A stretch of DNA of 64,000 bases from Cerioporus squamosus (taxonomy: Eukaryota > Basidiomycota > Agaricomycetes > Polyporales > Polyporaceae), in assembly GCA_022592435.1 (NCBI GenBank), contig JABYQS010000034.1:204190-268189 (forward strand), written 5' to 3'. The notes under the pieces are model-generated. The model did no database searches, was not told the DNA's origin, and saw nothing but the letters and a program-made list of their open reading frames with translations. The stretch's first letter is position 1; every line of letters starts with the position of its first letter. Position numbers and translations under genes: made by a program. Positions 32,704 through 43,219 of the stretch are shown piece after piece.

Positions 32704-35087
32704 TCAACATATGAATAGAATGCTCGTATCCTGTGAAGTGATACGTAAGCTTCTACGCCACAGCTCCTCCGAGCACATGCAACAGCCACTCACCATGGGA
32801 TGCGAACTCGAGAGTTGTGGCTTCTGACTGTACTTTGCCTTCAGGATAGCTCTATAGCGAGGATCGTCGGATCAGCGTCACGTAACGTGTGTGCATTCGC
32901 CGCCGGGAAAACCTACCGAATGTTGATGAGGAGCTGCTGGTAGCTCTGCTGTCGGTTCTGGCCTGTATGAAGCGACGATCAGAACTGACATAACGTACGG
33001 CGCTCGGAGAAACGTCTTACGTAGCACCGTCATGAAAGCCTGGGAAACAACAGACATAACACTCAGCACGAGAGGTGGAAGCAAAAGCTTGCTGACGTAC
33101 GAAGCTCATTGCACCCGTGGATTGGCCAGCTTCGAATGTATCAGCGCTGGTCTGCGAATCCTTGCACCCGCTCCAAGTGATCTGCGTATTTGAACGTCAA
33201 GATAAAGGTTGGTCGAAGACCACCAGGGATACGTACGACATCCGCCGGAGACGTCTTCGTTTCTCGCGTCTTCTTCTCAGCGCGCTGGCCACCACCGGTG
33301 GCGGTTTTCAACAAACCAGACACCGACGAGAATACACCACCCTATGGGCCGGGTCAGAGTGGACGATCAGGGCTTTTTTCACGATGTACTCACCATATCA
33401 CCGCGGGCGTACGAAGTCACGGCAGAGAGCAAACCTTGACCAGCCTCCGCCGCAAGGTTGGGCTCTTTGATCTTGCCTTCAGTGGAGTAGATGTATGGCA
33501 GATCTGTACGAACTCATGAGACATCTGTTACAGCAGCATCGCGCGCGATGTGCGCTCACCGAGAACTGAGCCAGAATGACATGACTGTGAAACGGTCAGT
33601 AAGGGCAACATGTAGCGATATCACCACTCACGTCGAAGATAGCAGTGAGACGGCAACCCGGGGGAAGGGGTTTGACAAGGATATCATGCATCATCTGCAG
33701 ACGCACGTCAGGGCAACTAGTCAGTCAAGTAAGGGATATGACTCACATCGTCCACGATGTGTCCAGCGTACTCGAAGTCAACGGGATATATGACTTCATC
33801 ATAGCCATCGGCCTCGTCGCCGTCCAGGTCCTTCGTTTGACCGCCATGCCCGGAATCTAGGAACAGAGAGAATGAGCATGCGACCGTGCAAACTGGTCAG
33901 GAGGGCTTAGGAACTTACAGTGAAAGAACAGCGAATCGTTTGGCTGTGCGCCATTCACGAGCCACCGCATCGCTTGAATCTGGAACAGCTGTGAGCGATG
34001 CTTTGGTGACAGTATACAGATAACGTGCCATGTTGTCCTTCGTTGGGATCTGGCGAGGGTTGGTCGCGTCGTCCGTCAACATGACAATGTCGTCTTGGCG
34101 ATATCCCCAGACCTCTGAGAAGGACGGTCAGCGGTCAACTACGGTTGCCACGGGTCGCAGTGTAACGCACCTTGCAAGAACTGGCTGACGTTGCGTGCGT
34201 CGTTGATGCAGCCCTTCAACTCGGCTGACTGGCCGACGTAATTGATGCCGATCTGGAAAGGTGAGATGTCAGAGCGCGGCCACTGGAGGACAGAAGCAAT
34301 CAAGCCGCATACACAGAGCGCCTTCTTCTTTCCGTTACACTGCGAGTATTGGTAAAAGAGCTGGTGTTGAAGATGGTCCGCGCCCTCAAACATGGGGCCA
34401 TAGCTCTGTTGCTGGCTAGGTGGTGGCGGCGGCGGTCCGGCTAGTATCCACGAGCCCACGAGAATCAGTATGAGAGCGTCGAGCAGACCATCTATACGTA
34501 CATGGCGGAGCGTAGTCCCTGTATGGGGCCGGGGAGGCACCGGGAGGAGGACCAGGTGGTGGGGCGTAGTTCGATCCGGGGCGGGCAGGTATGGGAGGAG
34601 GTCCGCCCTGACCGTATCCTTGTCCGCCATAACCCGGCGGAGGGCCTGGCGGCGGAGGTGCGTAACCTCCTCCTTGGTGATGATGGTGATGATGACCGCC
34701 CGGCGGACCCGGTGGTGGAGGGTACCTGTAAGACAAGAGCGATCAATACGACGTATGTCTGTGATGATGTCACAGACCCATACCCGCCAGGAGGAGGAGA
34801 GACGTATGAGGGCATATAGCCCGGGTTATAGCCGGGCCCCGGGGAAGGTACGTTGCTATCCGATCGAAGCGTTCATCAGCACCAGAGCGCCACGATCCAA
34901 GCAGCGTGCAGTCATTTTGTACTCACGGACTGGGAAAACCAAATCTTTGAAGTTCAATGCGACATGAGTCGAGATCTCGTGGATCGGACTGCGGGAGCAC
35001 TCACGGCGGTTGTCCCGGAGGTGGTGGACCGGGAGGCGGCGGGTATCCACCACCATGCGCCTGTTGTCCCGGATAGTTGTTCCACAT
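32704..35087 (-). CDS. type I metacaspase with Pro/Gly/His-rich prodomain
   Basis: Arg/Lys-specific cysteine protease (clan CD) linked in fungi to stress, ageing and proteostasis. Start [18 protein letters not shown] at 35085-35087. The prodomain spans several exons of Pro/Gly/Tyr repeats and includes a His run ([11 protein letters not shown]). The p20 domain shows [49 protein letters not shown] with the catalytic His, and DSCHSGS with the catalytic Cys. The p10 part shows [18 protein letters not shown] and [10 protein letters not shown]. The final intron joins PQLSSSHPM to DTSILFIC and TGA at 32704-32706. Many small exons. The gene is complete and has both catalytic residues. Confidence 0.9.
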
Positions 35088-35593
35088 GCTTCAGCCTGCG
35101 CAGATGTAGAATATGTGTTGGATTTTCTGTTCTCAGAGGGCCACCGATAGACGGAGGAGATGGAGGTCGAGAACAAGCAGCGGGTTGAGCTGCACAGCGC
35201 TTACTGCGCACTGCTATGTAGTTCTCTACGCTCACGTGGGATACGTCACTGGCGGTCGGCACAGGTCGCGGCAAGTTCGCGCAAAAAAGAGACATATACA
35301 GACAACTTGGTGACATGCTATGTAGACGTCGACATCATGATACACAACAATACAGCGAAAGTCCGGACTTGGTTGCTCCAAGCAGCGCACTGGCAATCCC
35401 TGGCGCCATGTTTGCCTGCATTTCATATGAGAGTCCGTGGTTCGCGGGGCGACACTTTGCTCGACGACGGGCAGGCATGCCAACGGATCCGCCGTGTATT
35501 CGACGTATCGCGGTCCTGGGCGTTGAGCCATCTTAGCGAAGTTCGGGAGCGTATTTTAGTCCAACCACTCCGATGCTCACAGGGTTCAGCTCG
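35088..35593. other. intergenic upstream of metacaspase
   Basis: About 500 bp between the metacaspase promoter and the 3' end of the next minus-strand gene. Nothing recognised. Confidence 0.4.
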
Positions 35594-37680
35594 TCAATTC
35601 GTCACCTCCGACAACATTGACGCCGTCCCTGTCACTCTCTCCCGAAGCCGTCGCAGCGAGAACGAGTCGTCCGAAGGGAGCGCAGGGACGGGACGGGCTC
35701 GGCAGGCTGAAGATGGAGCGGCAGACTTAGCGGTGTGCGGGCGAGAGCGTGACTGAGGCACCGTCGGAGGCTTCTGCGTTGCGGAGCGGGCGATCGTCCG
35801 GAAGTTGTCCAGCATAGACACCAAGGATTTCAAAGGTCGCCGAGGAGCAGAGCGAGTCAACTTGATCACTTGCGAAGTATCAGGAACTGGAGCGACGAGA
35901 GACTCTTGAAGGAGCGGGGCTTCAGCATCAAGAGTGGCGCGCGAGGTATCAAGATCAGGTTGTCTGAGAGAGACGTCGTCCTGCCCATCGTGGTCGTCAA
36001 CGGCAGTGGAGTCGTGAGGATGCGCATCCTCGTCTTCAGCAAAAGCAGGTACGTCGTGGTGGATTTGAAAGTGAGCATCCTCGTCGGTCGCAGAAGCAGA
36101 ATGGCAGGGCGACTTGCTAGTAAGTGGAGGATCCGGGGAGGAGTTCTTGACAAAGAACGAAGAGTCCTGTTGGAAGCGCAAGACGGGACCACGGGTTCGT
36201 CGTTTGGGGGGCGAGAGCTGCTTGCAAGGTTCCAAGGGCAAAGCTAGAGCGTTACGTGCGTGTCTGGCTTTGATACCGGAGCGAACGCGTGACTTATCGT
36301 ACTGCCTGTAATCATGCTATGAGGCAAGTACATTGCGGCAATGCATGAAGGTCTTCACCTCTCCTCAACTGAACTACAGTCGGCTGCCGGGACGAGCTTG
36401 AGTGGGGCTGTCACGAACCGCTGAACAGGTGCTCGAGGGGCTTTCCGCAATGGTGGCGCATGTGCCGAGTCGCCGGTATGCGCGATGCATTTCTCATGGA
36501 CCGGTTTCCAGGCAGTGATAGGCCGCGGAGCCTTCCTCGCTGCGGCAGATAGTACTGCGCGGCCATTCGCGTCCGAGTCGATAGGGAGGCGCCGTGCGAA
36601 GTCGAAGTGGGCGTGCTCAAATGGTGCAGTGTTGCGGGGATCGACCAAGTGCCGGCGGTCGCTCTTGAACTTCTCCTCTGGGGAAGGGGCGCAGTTGCCT
36701 GGGACGAAGGGTAGAGGGCGGCGAGCCTTCATGACGCTCCGGCCTCGTGCATCAGGTGGTCCGGTTGTGGTGTCACGGAGGAGAATGCCACCGACGACAT
36801 CGACGCCCGTTACGACAGCCGCGGCAAGGAGTCTGGAGGAGAGAGATTGGGTCTTCTTCTGTCGGCGGCGACGCTTCTTCGGAGGCTTCTCCGGCGGTTC
36901 GTCATCCTCATCACTCGTCCAGACAATTTGATGTCCGCGACGCTTGCTAGAAACTAGAGGCGACGAAGACGAGTCATCAGGGCAGTAGTCCGGATCGCGG
37001 GAGTCGGAGTCGACGAAGCAGTCGCCGGCAGTAGAAACCAGCTCATCGACTTGAGGTTGTTTGGGCTTCTTGCGTCGGCGCGTGCTGTATCGCTTGGTCG
37101 ATGTAGCGGCCCGCCGCAGAAACTCCTCTACCGTGAGCGACCCCTCTACGTCCTTGCCCAGGGGAGTGGGTGTCTGGACACCTGAGCGTGCAAAAGGCGA
37201 GATGTCGGCGGGAAGGCCTTCGAGAACACTGCCATTGCTATTCCATGACCGACGCGGTCATCCAGGCGATGTTGGTGAACTGTATGCGCCTCTATTCGCT
37301 CAGAAGAGCAAACAGTCTGCACATGAGTCCCAGATAAGAGAGAGACGCTAGCAGACGTAGGCGTTTCTTCATAGAAACCCAAGCATGGGTCAACTGACTG
37401 CCGTGATCGTTTCCGCCTTCTCTTGACCTGAACATAGCTTCCGCTGAGCGCATACACGGCATATATTGCACGGCGTGGACTCACCACGAAGTCGGGAGCG
37501 TATGTGAATGCCATGCCCGCGTTGAAGGGATGCTCTGGAGGAGTTATCTCAGACCTGAAGCAAGTAGAGAAGTGGTGAGAGGAAAAGGTGCGGTGTGGTC
37601 CTCACCAAGTGGTATTTACACTTGTTAGGATCCAAAGCCTCCGCCTTCCTTTCTCGTTCGATGACCCCTTCCGGATCCAT
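35594..37680 (-). CDS. uncharacterised basic, low-complexity protein (probably nuclear)
   Basis: Start MDPEGVIERERKAEALDPNK at 37678-37680. Spliced exons continue with ITPPEHPFNAGMAFTYAPDF, then a block with KRYSTRRRKKPKQPQ, then DEDDEPPEKPPKKRRRRQKK, which looks like a bipartite nuclear localisation signal. The long 36355-36930 block (RPLPFVPGNCAPSPEEKF) splices at a GT-AG intron to RQYDKSRVRSG, and the last exon ends MLSEVTN at 35594. Predicted length is about 550-600 residues, mostly disordered with alternating acidic and basic tracts. No enzyme or DNA-binding domain is recognised. Consistent frame through at least four introns supports a real gene. The function is unknown; nuclear location is inferred from the basic clusters. 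Confidence 0.6.
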
Positions 37681-37859
37681 GGAACGGGACAGTAGCATAG
37701 ACCGCGCGCAGAAGATATACCTGATCGCAACTGTAGAGGCACACAAGCAGATGATTGTGCGAACAAAATCAAGATCCGTCTTCTACCATCTGAAGCACCG
37801 AGCTTCCAGTCAACTGACAGGTAACAAGGCGACCCAGAAAAGAGAAGGGGGATCCCCCG

Positions 37860-38043
37860 ACGACACAAGCCGATACTGCAGTGGCAAGGTCATCGCGCCT
37901 CCGAGTTGCAAGCAGAGCTCGGAGAACAAGGGCGACAAAAATTAGATAACCAATAATGGAGGCGGTGCCTCCATAATAGTGGTTAAACTATTAAGAACAG
38001 ATACTACACTTGATCTAAGCCAAAAGGCCAGAGTGGTAGGGAT
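37860..38043 (-). ncRNA. U2 spliceosomal snRNA
   Basis: The minus strand reads ATCCCTACCACTCTGGCCTT, then TTGGCTTAGATCAAGTG and TAGTATCTGTTCTTA. This is the near-invariant U2 5' region with the GUAGUA branch-site recognition element. Stem-loop IIa/IIb-like pairing follows (TTAATAGTTTAACCACTATTA and GGAGGCACCGCCTCC), then the Sm site TAATTTTTG (about 37935-37944). Stem-loop III is CTCCGAG...CTCGGAG, and stem-loop IV carries the CTGCAGTAT loop bound by U2A'/U2B''. Length is about 184 nt, normal for fungi. The 3' end is placed at the base of stem IV and may be off by a few bases. This RNA base-pairs with intron branch sites during splicing, apt in a genome this intron-rich. Confidence 0.95.
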
Positions 38044-38062
38044 TCCAGTTGCACGAGGCCAG

Positions 38063-38070
38063 CTTATATA
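38063..38070 (-). promoter_or_regulatory. TATA box of the U2 snRNA gene
   Basis: TATATAAG on the minus strand, 20-27 bp upstream of the predicted U2 5' end. Confidence 0.7.
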
Positions 38071-39029
38071 CGGCGGGGCTCGTGCGCACGGACCATGTGT
38101 GTGCATGTTTGGTGAGGACGCCGCCATCTGTCCCAGAAAGGCATTCTCTCGCGAGTCGCCGACAGGAGAGCGCCCAGACAACGCCGAGGATTCACGAAAG
38201 TGATCAGTCTCTGGGCTTGTCAATTATTTGTCAAGGCGACTGAAAGGAAGTGTCATCGTTGCACCTACAGCCCAGTCTCTGCGGGTCTATTTTCTTGGTT
38301 TCTGCTCTGGCACCGGTTGGTTGCGCAACGGCCACATGCGCAGCATGCAGCACAAGTCCGCGACGTATCAACGACGACCCTGGATTCAGTCTATTATCCG
38401 CGACGTGTGGTCGGCGTGAGCGCAACCGGGGCCGTGTCATACCCACACTCTGTCACGCGTAGATTGCATGGAAGCTAGAATTAATCCCAAGGGCGGTCTC
38501 GTGTGCACTGACTCGCCGAGAGTTGCAGTATGTCCCTTGCATAGCAAACCTCACTCAGTCTGAGGACGATGTGCGACTAAGTAGATTTCTGTAGACGAGC
38601 TGCCTCTTGTTCGCGGGCGACTCGGGGTGATGCTGGTGTCAAGTGCGGACCATTGACGGATCAAATATGTCTATATGCGCGCCGGCGCTCGTCGTCCGAA
38701 GCCTCCTCCGCCTCGGTCCCCCCGCGCGCCAGTCGCCCACTGATATATGACCTGCGCTGCCCTCCAGATAGCGTGGACGTCATGTCCGAATCATAAGATT
38801 CTCAAGTTCGTTAGACTGAAGTTACGTACGCCCCTAGAAGGCTGCCATATCGGTCGATCCCTAGGTCCCGTCGCGCGGGCTGCGTGGGCGTGGTCGCACC
38901 AGCCGAAGCTTCGTCGCCCTTTATAGCCCATGTGCTGGAAAGCGGGTTCCCGCTACGCGATTCTCTGACCAGGCTCCCTTCTTTCTGTGCCTTCACTGAG
39001 GAGGTCGTCCCTCCTCACCCCATGTAGCC
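38071..39029. other. intergenic between U2 and the DUF6534-like gene
   Basis: Divergent spacer of about 960 bp. A tttatag motif near 38920 is a possible TATA element for the plus-strand gene. No coding sequence is supported. Confidence 0.4.
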
Positions 39030-41236
39030 ATGGCTGATCTTGTTGGCGGTATCTTGGACCTGACGTACGTTCGTCTCGCGCTTTGCTTCCGACGGAGAAC
39101 CCTGCGCTTACGGGATGTGACCTAGGGTTGGTACGATTTTGGTTGGGTTGGCCGTAACCGGATGGTGCGTGACTTGGATTGTACATAGAATGACTACTCT
39201 GACTGACGGCTTGAATTGGTAGCTTGTTTGGTAGTACGTGAATAATTCACGAGAGAGATATCTTGCCGTCTTACCTCGTTACGCAAGTCACCACTGCGCA
39301 AACAGCTTGGTACTTCGAGCATTATCCTCATGATCGCAGGCTCTTGAAGAGTTTGGCACGTTACCTTTTCATTCGCTAACAATCCCACCGCCTGATGTGC
39401 CTGCGACCCTAGGTCGTCGCAGTTTGGATCCTCGACGCGACCCATCTCGGTCTCTATGGCGCCACGAGTAAGGATCACGAAGAACTCTGTGCAGTCTACG
39501 ATCTGATTGTGGCCATAAAAGTGTACATCTACCTCGTCGACAAGAGGTCTCAGGACTTTAGCGCTGAACCCCTTCCTTGGTATGCACAACCGCATGCACT
39601 AGTGGCAGAGTGTGGACGATTGACAAATGCTTACTTCTTCAGGACCGCCAACGTGAGTGTCAAGTGTTTTCTGTGGTGTGGCATCGGTGTGACATTCGTA
39701 CGACATGATCAAGGTTCAGCTGCTGTGTAACGTGAGTCTCTTCATCTGATGTCCGGCTGGAGATATCCCTTTCTGACAGCATACTTGCATGCAGGCGTGT
39801 GCCATCGCTCTCATCCAGTCGTAAGTGACGCAAAACTCGAACTTTAAGCATGCTGGCTCATCATGAGTCTCTATCAGGTTCTACGCTTCTCGGATCTGGA
39901 CCGTACGTTCCCTTCCCCGATCTGTGTCATTCATGCGACTCAAATTGCACAGTAAGCAAGCAGAGGCTCCTTCTGGTAGTGATGGTGTGCAACAGCCCTG
40001 CTGTTATCTTCGCATGTGTGCTGATATGCTCCTCAGGGCACGTTCATCGCAGCAACATGGGGTGGGTGGTACTTTCATAGTGTCTAACTCGATCCTCATT
40101 CATCGGAACCTCTTGTGCGGCCATCTAGTTTTCTCCGTTGGTCAGTGATTTGTACCCACGCATCTATGAATCATTTTGACTCTCCACACAGTTCTATTCA
40201 TTAGGACGTACGTGTTTCCCTGTCGTGGATTACAAGATCCCTCCTCACCTTGCGACAACAGCATCTTGACGCAGTCCGTCGCGGAGTTTGTCAAACTCGT
40301 CGTAAGTCTGTCATTGCTTAAGCTCTGCCGCTAACATCATCATTCAACCACTAACTATGCGTAGCCATATGACATTGGTATGAGTGCCATGGGTGCTTCT
40401 ACTGACGTGCTGCTGTGCGGTGCATTGGTCATTCTTCTCTTAACATCCAGAACTGGTACTCAAGGGTGAGTTTTCCTCGCGCAAGTGAGGCCACATCACT
40501 TACAGTCTATTCGCCTCGGTAGTGCCGATCGCCTGATCAACAAGTTGGTTCGTACGCAGTGCGCGCCAAGGGAGATTTGCCACTGACCATGACCCAGATG
40601 CTCTACGCCGTCAATTCGGGTGTACTGACCAGGTCAGTCTCTTTCGCCTTGATGTCACACCGCTGACCGAATGCACTCTGCAGCGTGTTTGGGATATTGG
40701 CACTCATGATGGTGGCCCTGATGCCGACATCGTCCTTGTTTGTTCTGTTCTACTACATCGGCTCCCGACGTACGTCTCGCTGAACGTGTGCGATGAACGT
40801 GGCTGATGAGACACTCAGTATACTCAGTCTCCCTGTTATCGACACTCAACGCGCGGTTAGGCCTGCGGATGGAAGCCGAGCGAATGGGAGCGCGTAGCTT
40901 GCCAGAGATAGAGATCACCAGAGTTCCAACTCGAAAGCCGTCAGTGCATGCATCTACGGTATGTCTTCAACGTCCTTTTCACGATGTACTCATGCTTATG
41001 TCCTCTAGCCCCGCAGGCCCGACATCGTCGTGTCAGTGCACCATCTGAACGCGACCGCGACGTCGTCGTCCTCAGCAACAGCGGATGACTCGCCTGCGGT
41101 TGCGACCCCGCAGGCCGTCTTCTGTGACGACGGTCGATGTTATGTGGTTTCGGATATGGAGTTCAGCTTCGGATATGATATGATAGAGACAGTTCCCTGT
41201 AATGATCCGGACACTCGTAATGCGCCAGAACCATGA
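39030..41236 (+). CDS. DUF6534-type seven-helix membrane protein
   Basis: Basidiomycete-expanded integral membrane protein of unknown function. Start MADLVGGILDL at 39030, spliced to TVGTILVGLAVTG. Later exons give AWYFEHYPHDRRLLK, WILDATHLGLYGAT, VQLLCNACAIALIQSFYASR with IWTQRLLLVVMV, LTQSVAEFVKLV, ADRLINKLVRTQ, MLYAVNSGVLTR, and SVFGILALMMVALMPTSSLF running into FYYIGSR. The signature C-terminal helix follows, LYSVSLLSTLNARLGLRMEA (the YSNSLLATLNAR-like motif of the family), and then a cytosolic tail ending DTRNAPEP, TGA 41234-41236. About twelve short exons make internal borders uncertain. The exon after RRLLK needs the acceptor at GTCGTCGCAG, and the segment 40040-40260 is poorly resolved, so a partly degenerate copy is possible. 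Confidence 0.6.
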
Positions 41237-41546
41237 ACCGATCTCGACATTTGTGTGCATGTGTTCGACCGTGTGGGTGCCGCACGCCTGCGGGTGAGGG
41301 GTGCACCGACGACGACTGCATACGTGAAGGACATGTTCATAAGAGTTCGGCTCGCATGCCACTGCGAGGCTTCATGGCGTCAGGGGGGCGGGGGCATGTT
41401 ACTGCGAATTGGGGGTCTCGGTTACCTCTGGAGTCGATGGCGGATGTCCGTGTGTATGCAATGAGACTTTCGAGAACTTCCGGGGTATGAGACGATACGC
41501 CAGACGTTCTGCATGCAAGGTATAGGTGAAGGGGACGCAAGGTGAA

Positions 41547-42314
41547 TCATAGCAGCAATAGGATATGAATACAGAGGGAAGGCAGTATGGAACAAATAGG
41601 AATGGACATGATGCGGAAGTGTATCTGAAGCTCGAACGGTCGGAGCTGTGGTAGTGCGCCAGTTCCAATCAACGGTCTTTGGAAGACTCCTTGACGAAGG
41701 CGTTGGAGGGGGCCCTTTCTTGCAGCTTCGGCAAGAGCACAAGGAGAGAAGCGACGATCTTGCCACAGTATCGAGGACATGCTCACCTGCGAACCCCGCA
41801 GAAGTGACTCCGGACGTTCTGCTGCAAAACTTGTGCTCAAGTGGAGCTCGGTAGGAGCAGTCCCAGTCGTCGAGGCGCACCAACGCAAATACCATGAGCG
41901 GATGGATAGATCGTCCGCGGTGCGTTCGAAGTTGTCAAGCAGCAGAGACAGGTCGCCAGAGCCAGAGTGGATGCATGTCTTGTGGCTGAACGAGAACCAG
42001 GATACGTTCGAACGTCTTCGTCGATTCGTGTGGCCACTATGATCGATGAGGTGGCTCCAAAGGGGGACTGACGTTGGCCAGTTCGTCCAGATGCGCAAGC
42101 CGGCCAAGCAACAGTACCTGAGGGTCTCATGAGAGAAGGAGCGGGAGAAGTACATGCTGTGCAAGGACGTGAACGAGGAGGCTGGCTCACGATCGGCCAG
42201 CCACAATCTTAGGCCACTCCTTGTTCTTCGACTACCACCATGCCCGTCTACTCCAGCCTCGCTATATGCGGTCCCGTTCGAAACACGGCTCTCATATGGT
42301 ATCCTGGCGTGCAC
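41547..42314 (-). CDS. hypothetical ORF, weak
   Basis: A 255-codon minus-strand ORF without recognised domain. It overlaps the ORF at 42248-43015 in another frame, so the two could be pieces of one spliced or frameshifted gene. A stretch with aromatic/Leu spacing (CCLAGLRIWTNWPTSVPLW) is protein-like, but codon-level support is weak. Confidence 0.25.
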   Translation of the reverse strand: MHARIPYESRVSNGTAYSEAGVDGHGGSRRTRSGLRLWLADREPASSFTSLHSMYFSRSFSHETLRYCCLAGLRIWTNWPTSVPLWSHLIDHSGHTNRRRRSNVSWFSFSHKTCIHSGSGDLSLLLDNFERTADDLSIRSWYLRWCASTTGTAPTELHLSTSFAAERPESLLRGSQVSMSSILWQDRRFSPCALAEAARKGPLQRLRQGVFQRPLIGTGALPQLRPFELQIHFRIMSIPICSILPSLCIHILLLL

Positions 42315-43015
42315 AGGAGAACAGCAGAGACCATCGACTGCCGCTCAAAAGCACATACGGCAAGATTATGCTTCGGACAAGGGACGCCCGAGCGTCTAAG
42401 TCCTGGCATATCGTCCCAACCGAACCGCAAAGTCTTCATCCTACTGCTCTCTGCTGACCTCCAGGAGTCGAAGCCTTGGAAAGGACAAGGCGTATACTGC
42501 CACGCAAATTCGGACTGGGCCTTGACCCAAGTTCGGAAGCATCTAGCGATGCGCTCTATAATTTTCTTAAGGTGCGTGATGGTTATTTCGCGCGCTCTAG
42601 GCGCAAACACGAACGACAGCAGTCTATCGTGCGTCGACACATCACTGTGCGACGTTCGGTAGACTTCTGCCACGCCATGTACGGGGCATGTTTTGTGACC
42701 GGAAGCAAACGTTCTGAAATACTTGCCTGATTCGGATAACTCGTCCAGCGACGGACATGGGTTGATGTCGTTGACCAGGACGGCCAGCGACTCTGTAAAT
42801 ATACCCGGCTCGTGTTGATGGACGTGACGAATGTCAGACATGCTTTGCGGGTCCCTTGCTCCGTAACCGAGCAGGATAAAGGACTGCCGGGAGAGACCGA
42901 GTGGCACAGTGATGGGTGCTGATGTGCTGTCCATCCTTTGTCGTACCTTTCTCTCCACCAGTGAAAGGCCGAAGAGCAGCGCGAAAGAGCGATGTAGACG
43001 TCGGTGAGTCCACAC
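42248..43015 (-). CDS. hypothetical ORF, weak
   Basis: A 255-codon minus-strand ORF starting MWTHRRLHRSFALLFGLS, containing SFILLGYGARDPQSMSDIRH and HLKKIIERIARCFRTWVKAQ. No family is recognised and no intron structure supports it. It lies between the tail of the DUF6534-like gene and the forkhead promoter. Confidence 0.3.
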   Translation of the reverse strand: MWTHRRLHRSFALLFGLSLVERKVRQRMDSTSAPITVPLGLSRQSFILLGYGARDPQSMSDIRHVHQHEPGIFTESLAVLVNDINPCPSLDELSESGKYFRTFASGHKTCPVHGVAEVYRTSHSDVSTHDRLLSFVFAPRAREITITHLKKIIERIARCFRTWVKAQSEFAWQYTPCPFQGFDSWRSAESSRMKTLRFGWDDMPGLRRSGVPCPKHNLAVCAFERQSMVSAVLLCTPGYHMRAVFRTGPHIARLE

Positions 43016-43219
43016 GACATTGCTGGCATCTTTGCTCGAACGGCGGCCATCTCACGGTGCGCCCACAAAGTCTCTCGTAACCGAGGACTGGTTCGCACAC
43101 TCTGCCCCTCTTTTTCTCGCCCAAAACGACTACTCGTCAATTTCTTAGGGCGTCAGACGCATTAGCGGCTCTCACGTTGACCAGCATCCGCGTTTTCCCG
43201 CATCCCTCGATTGCCAAAC

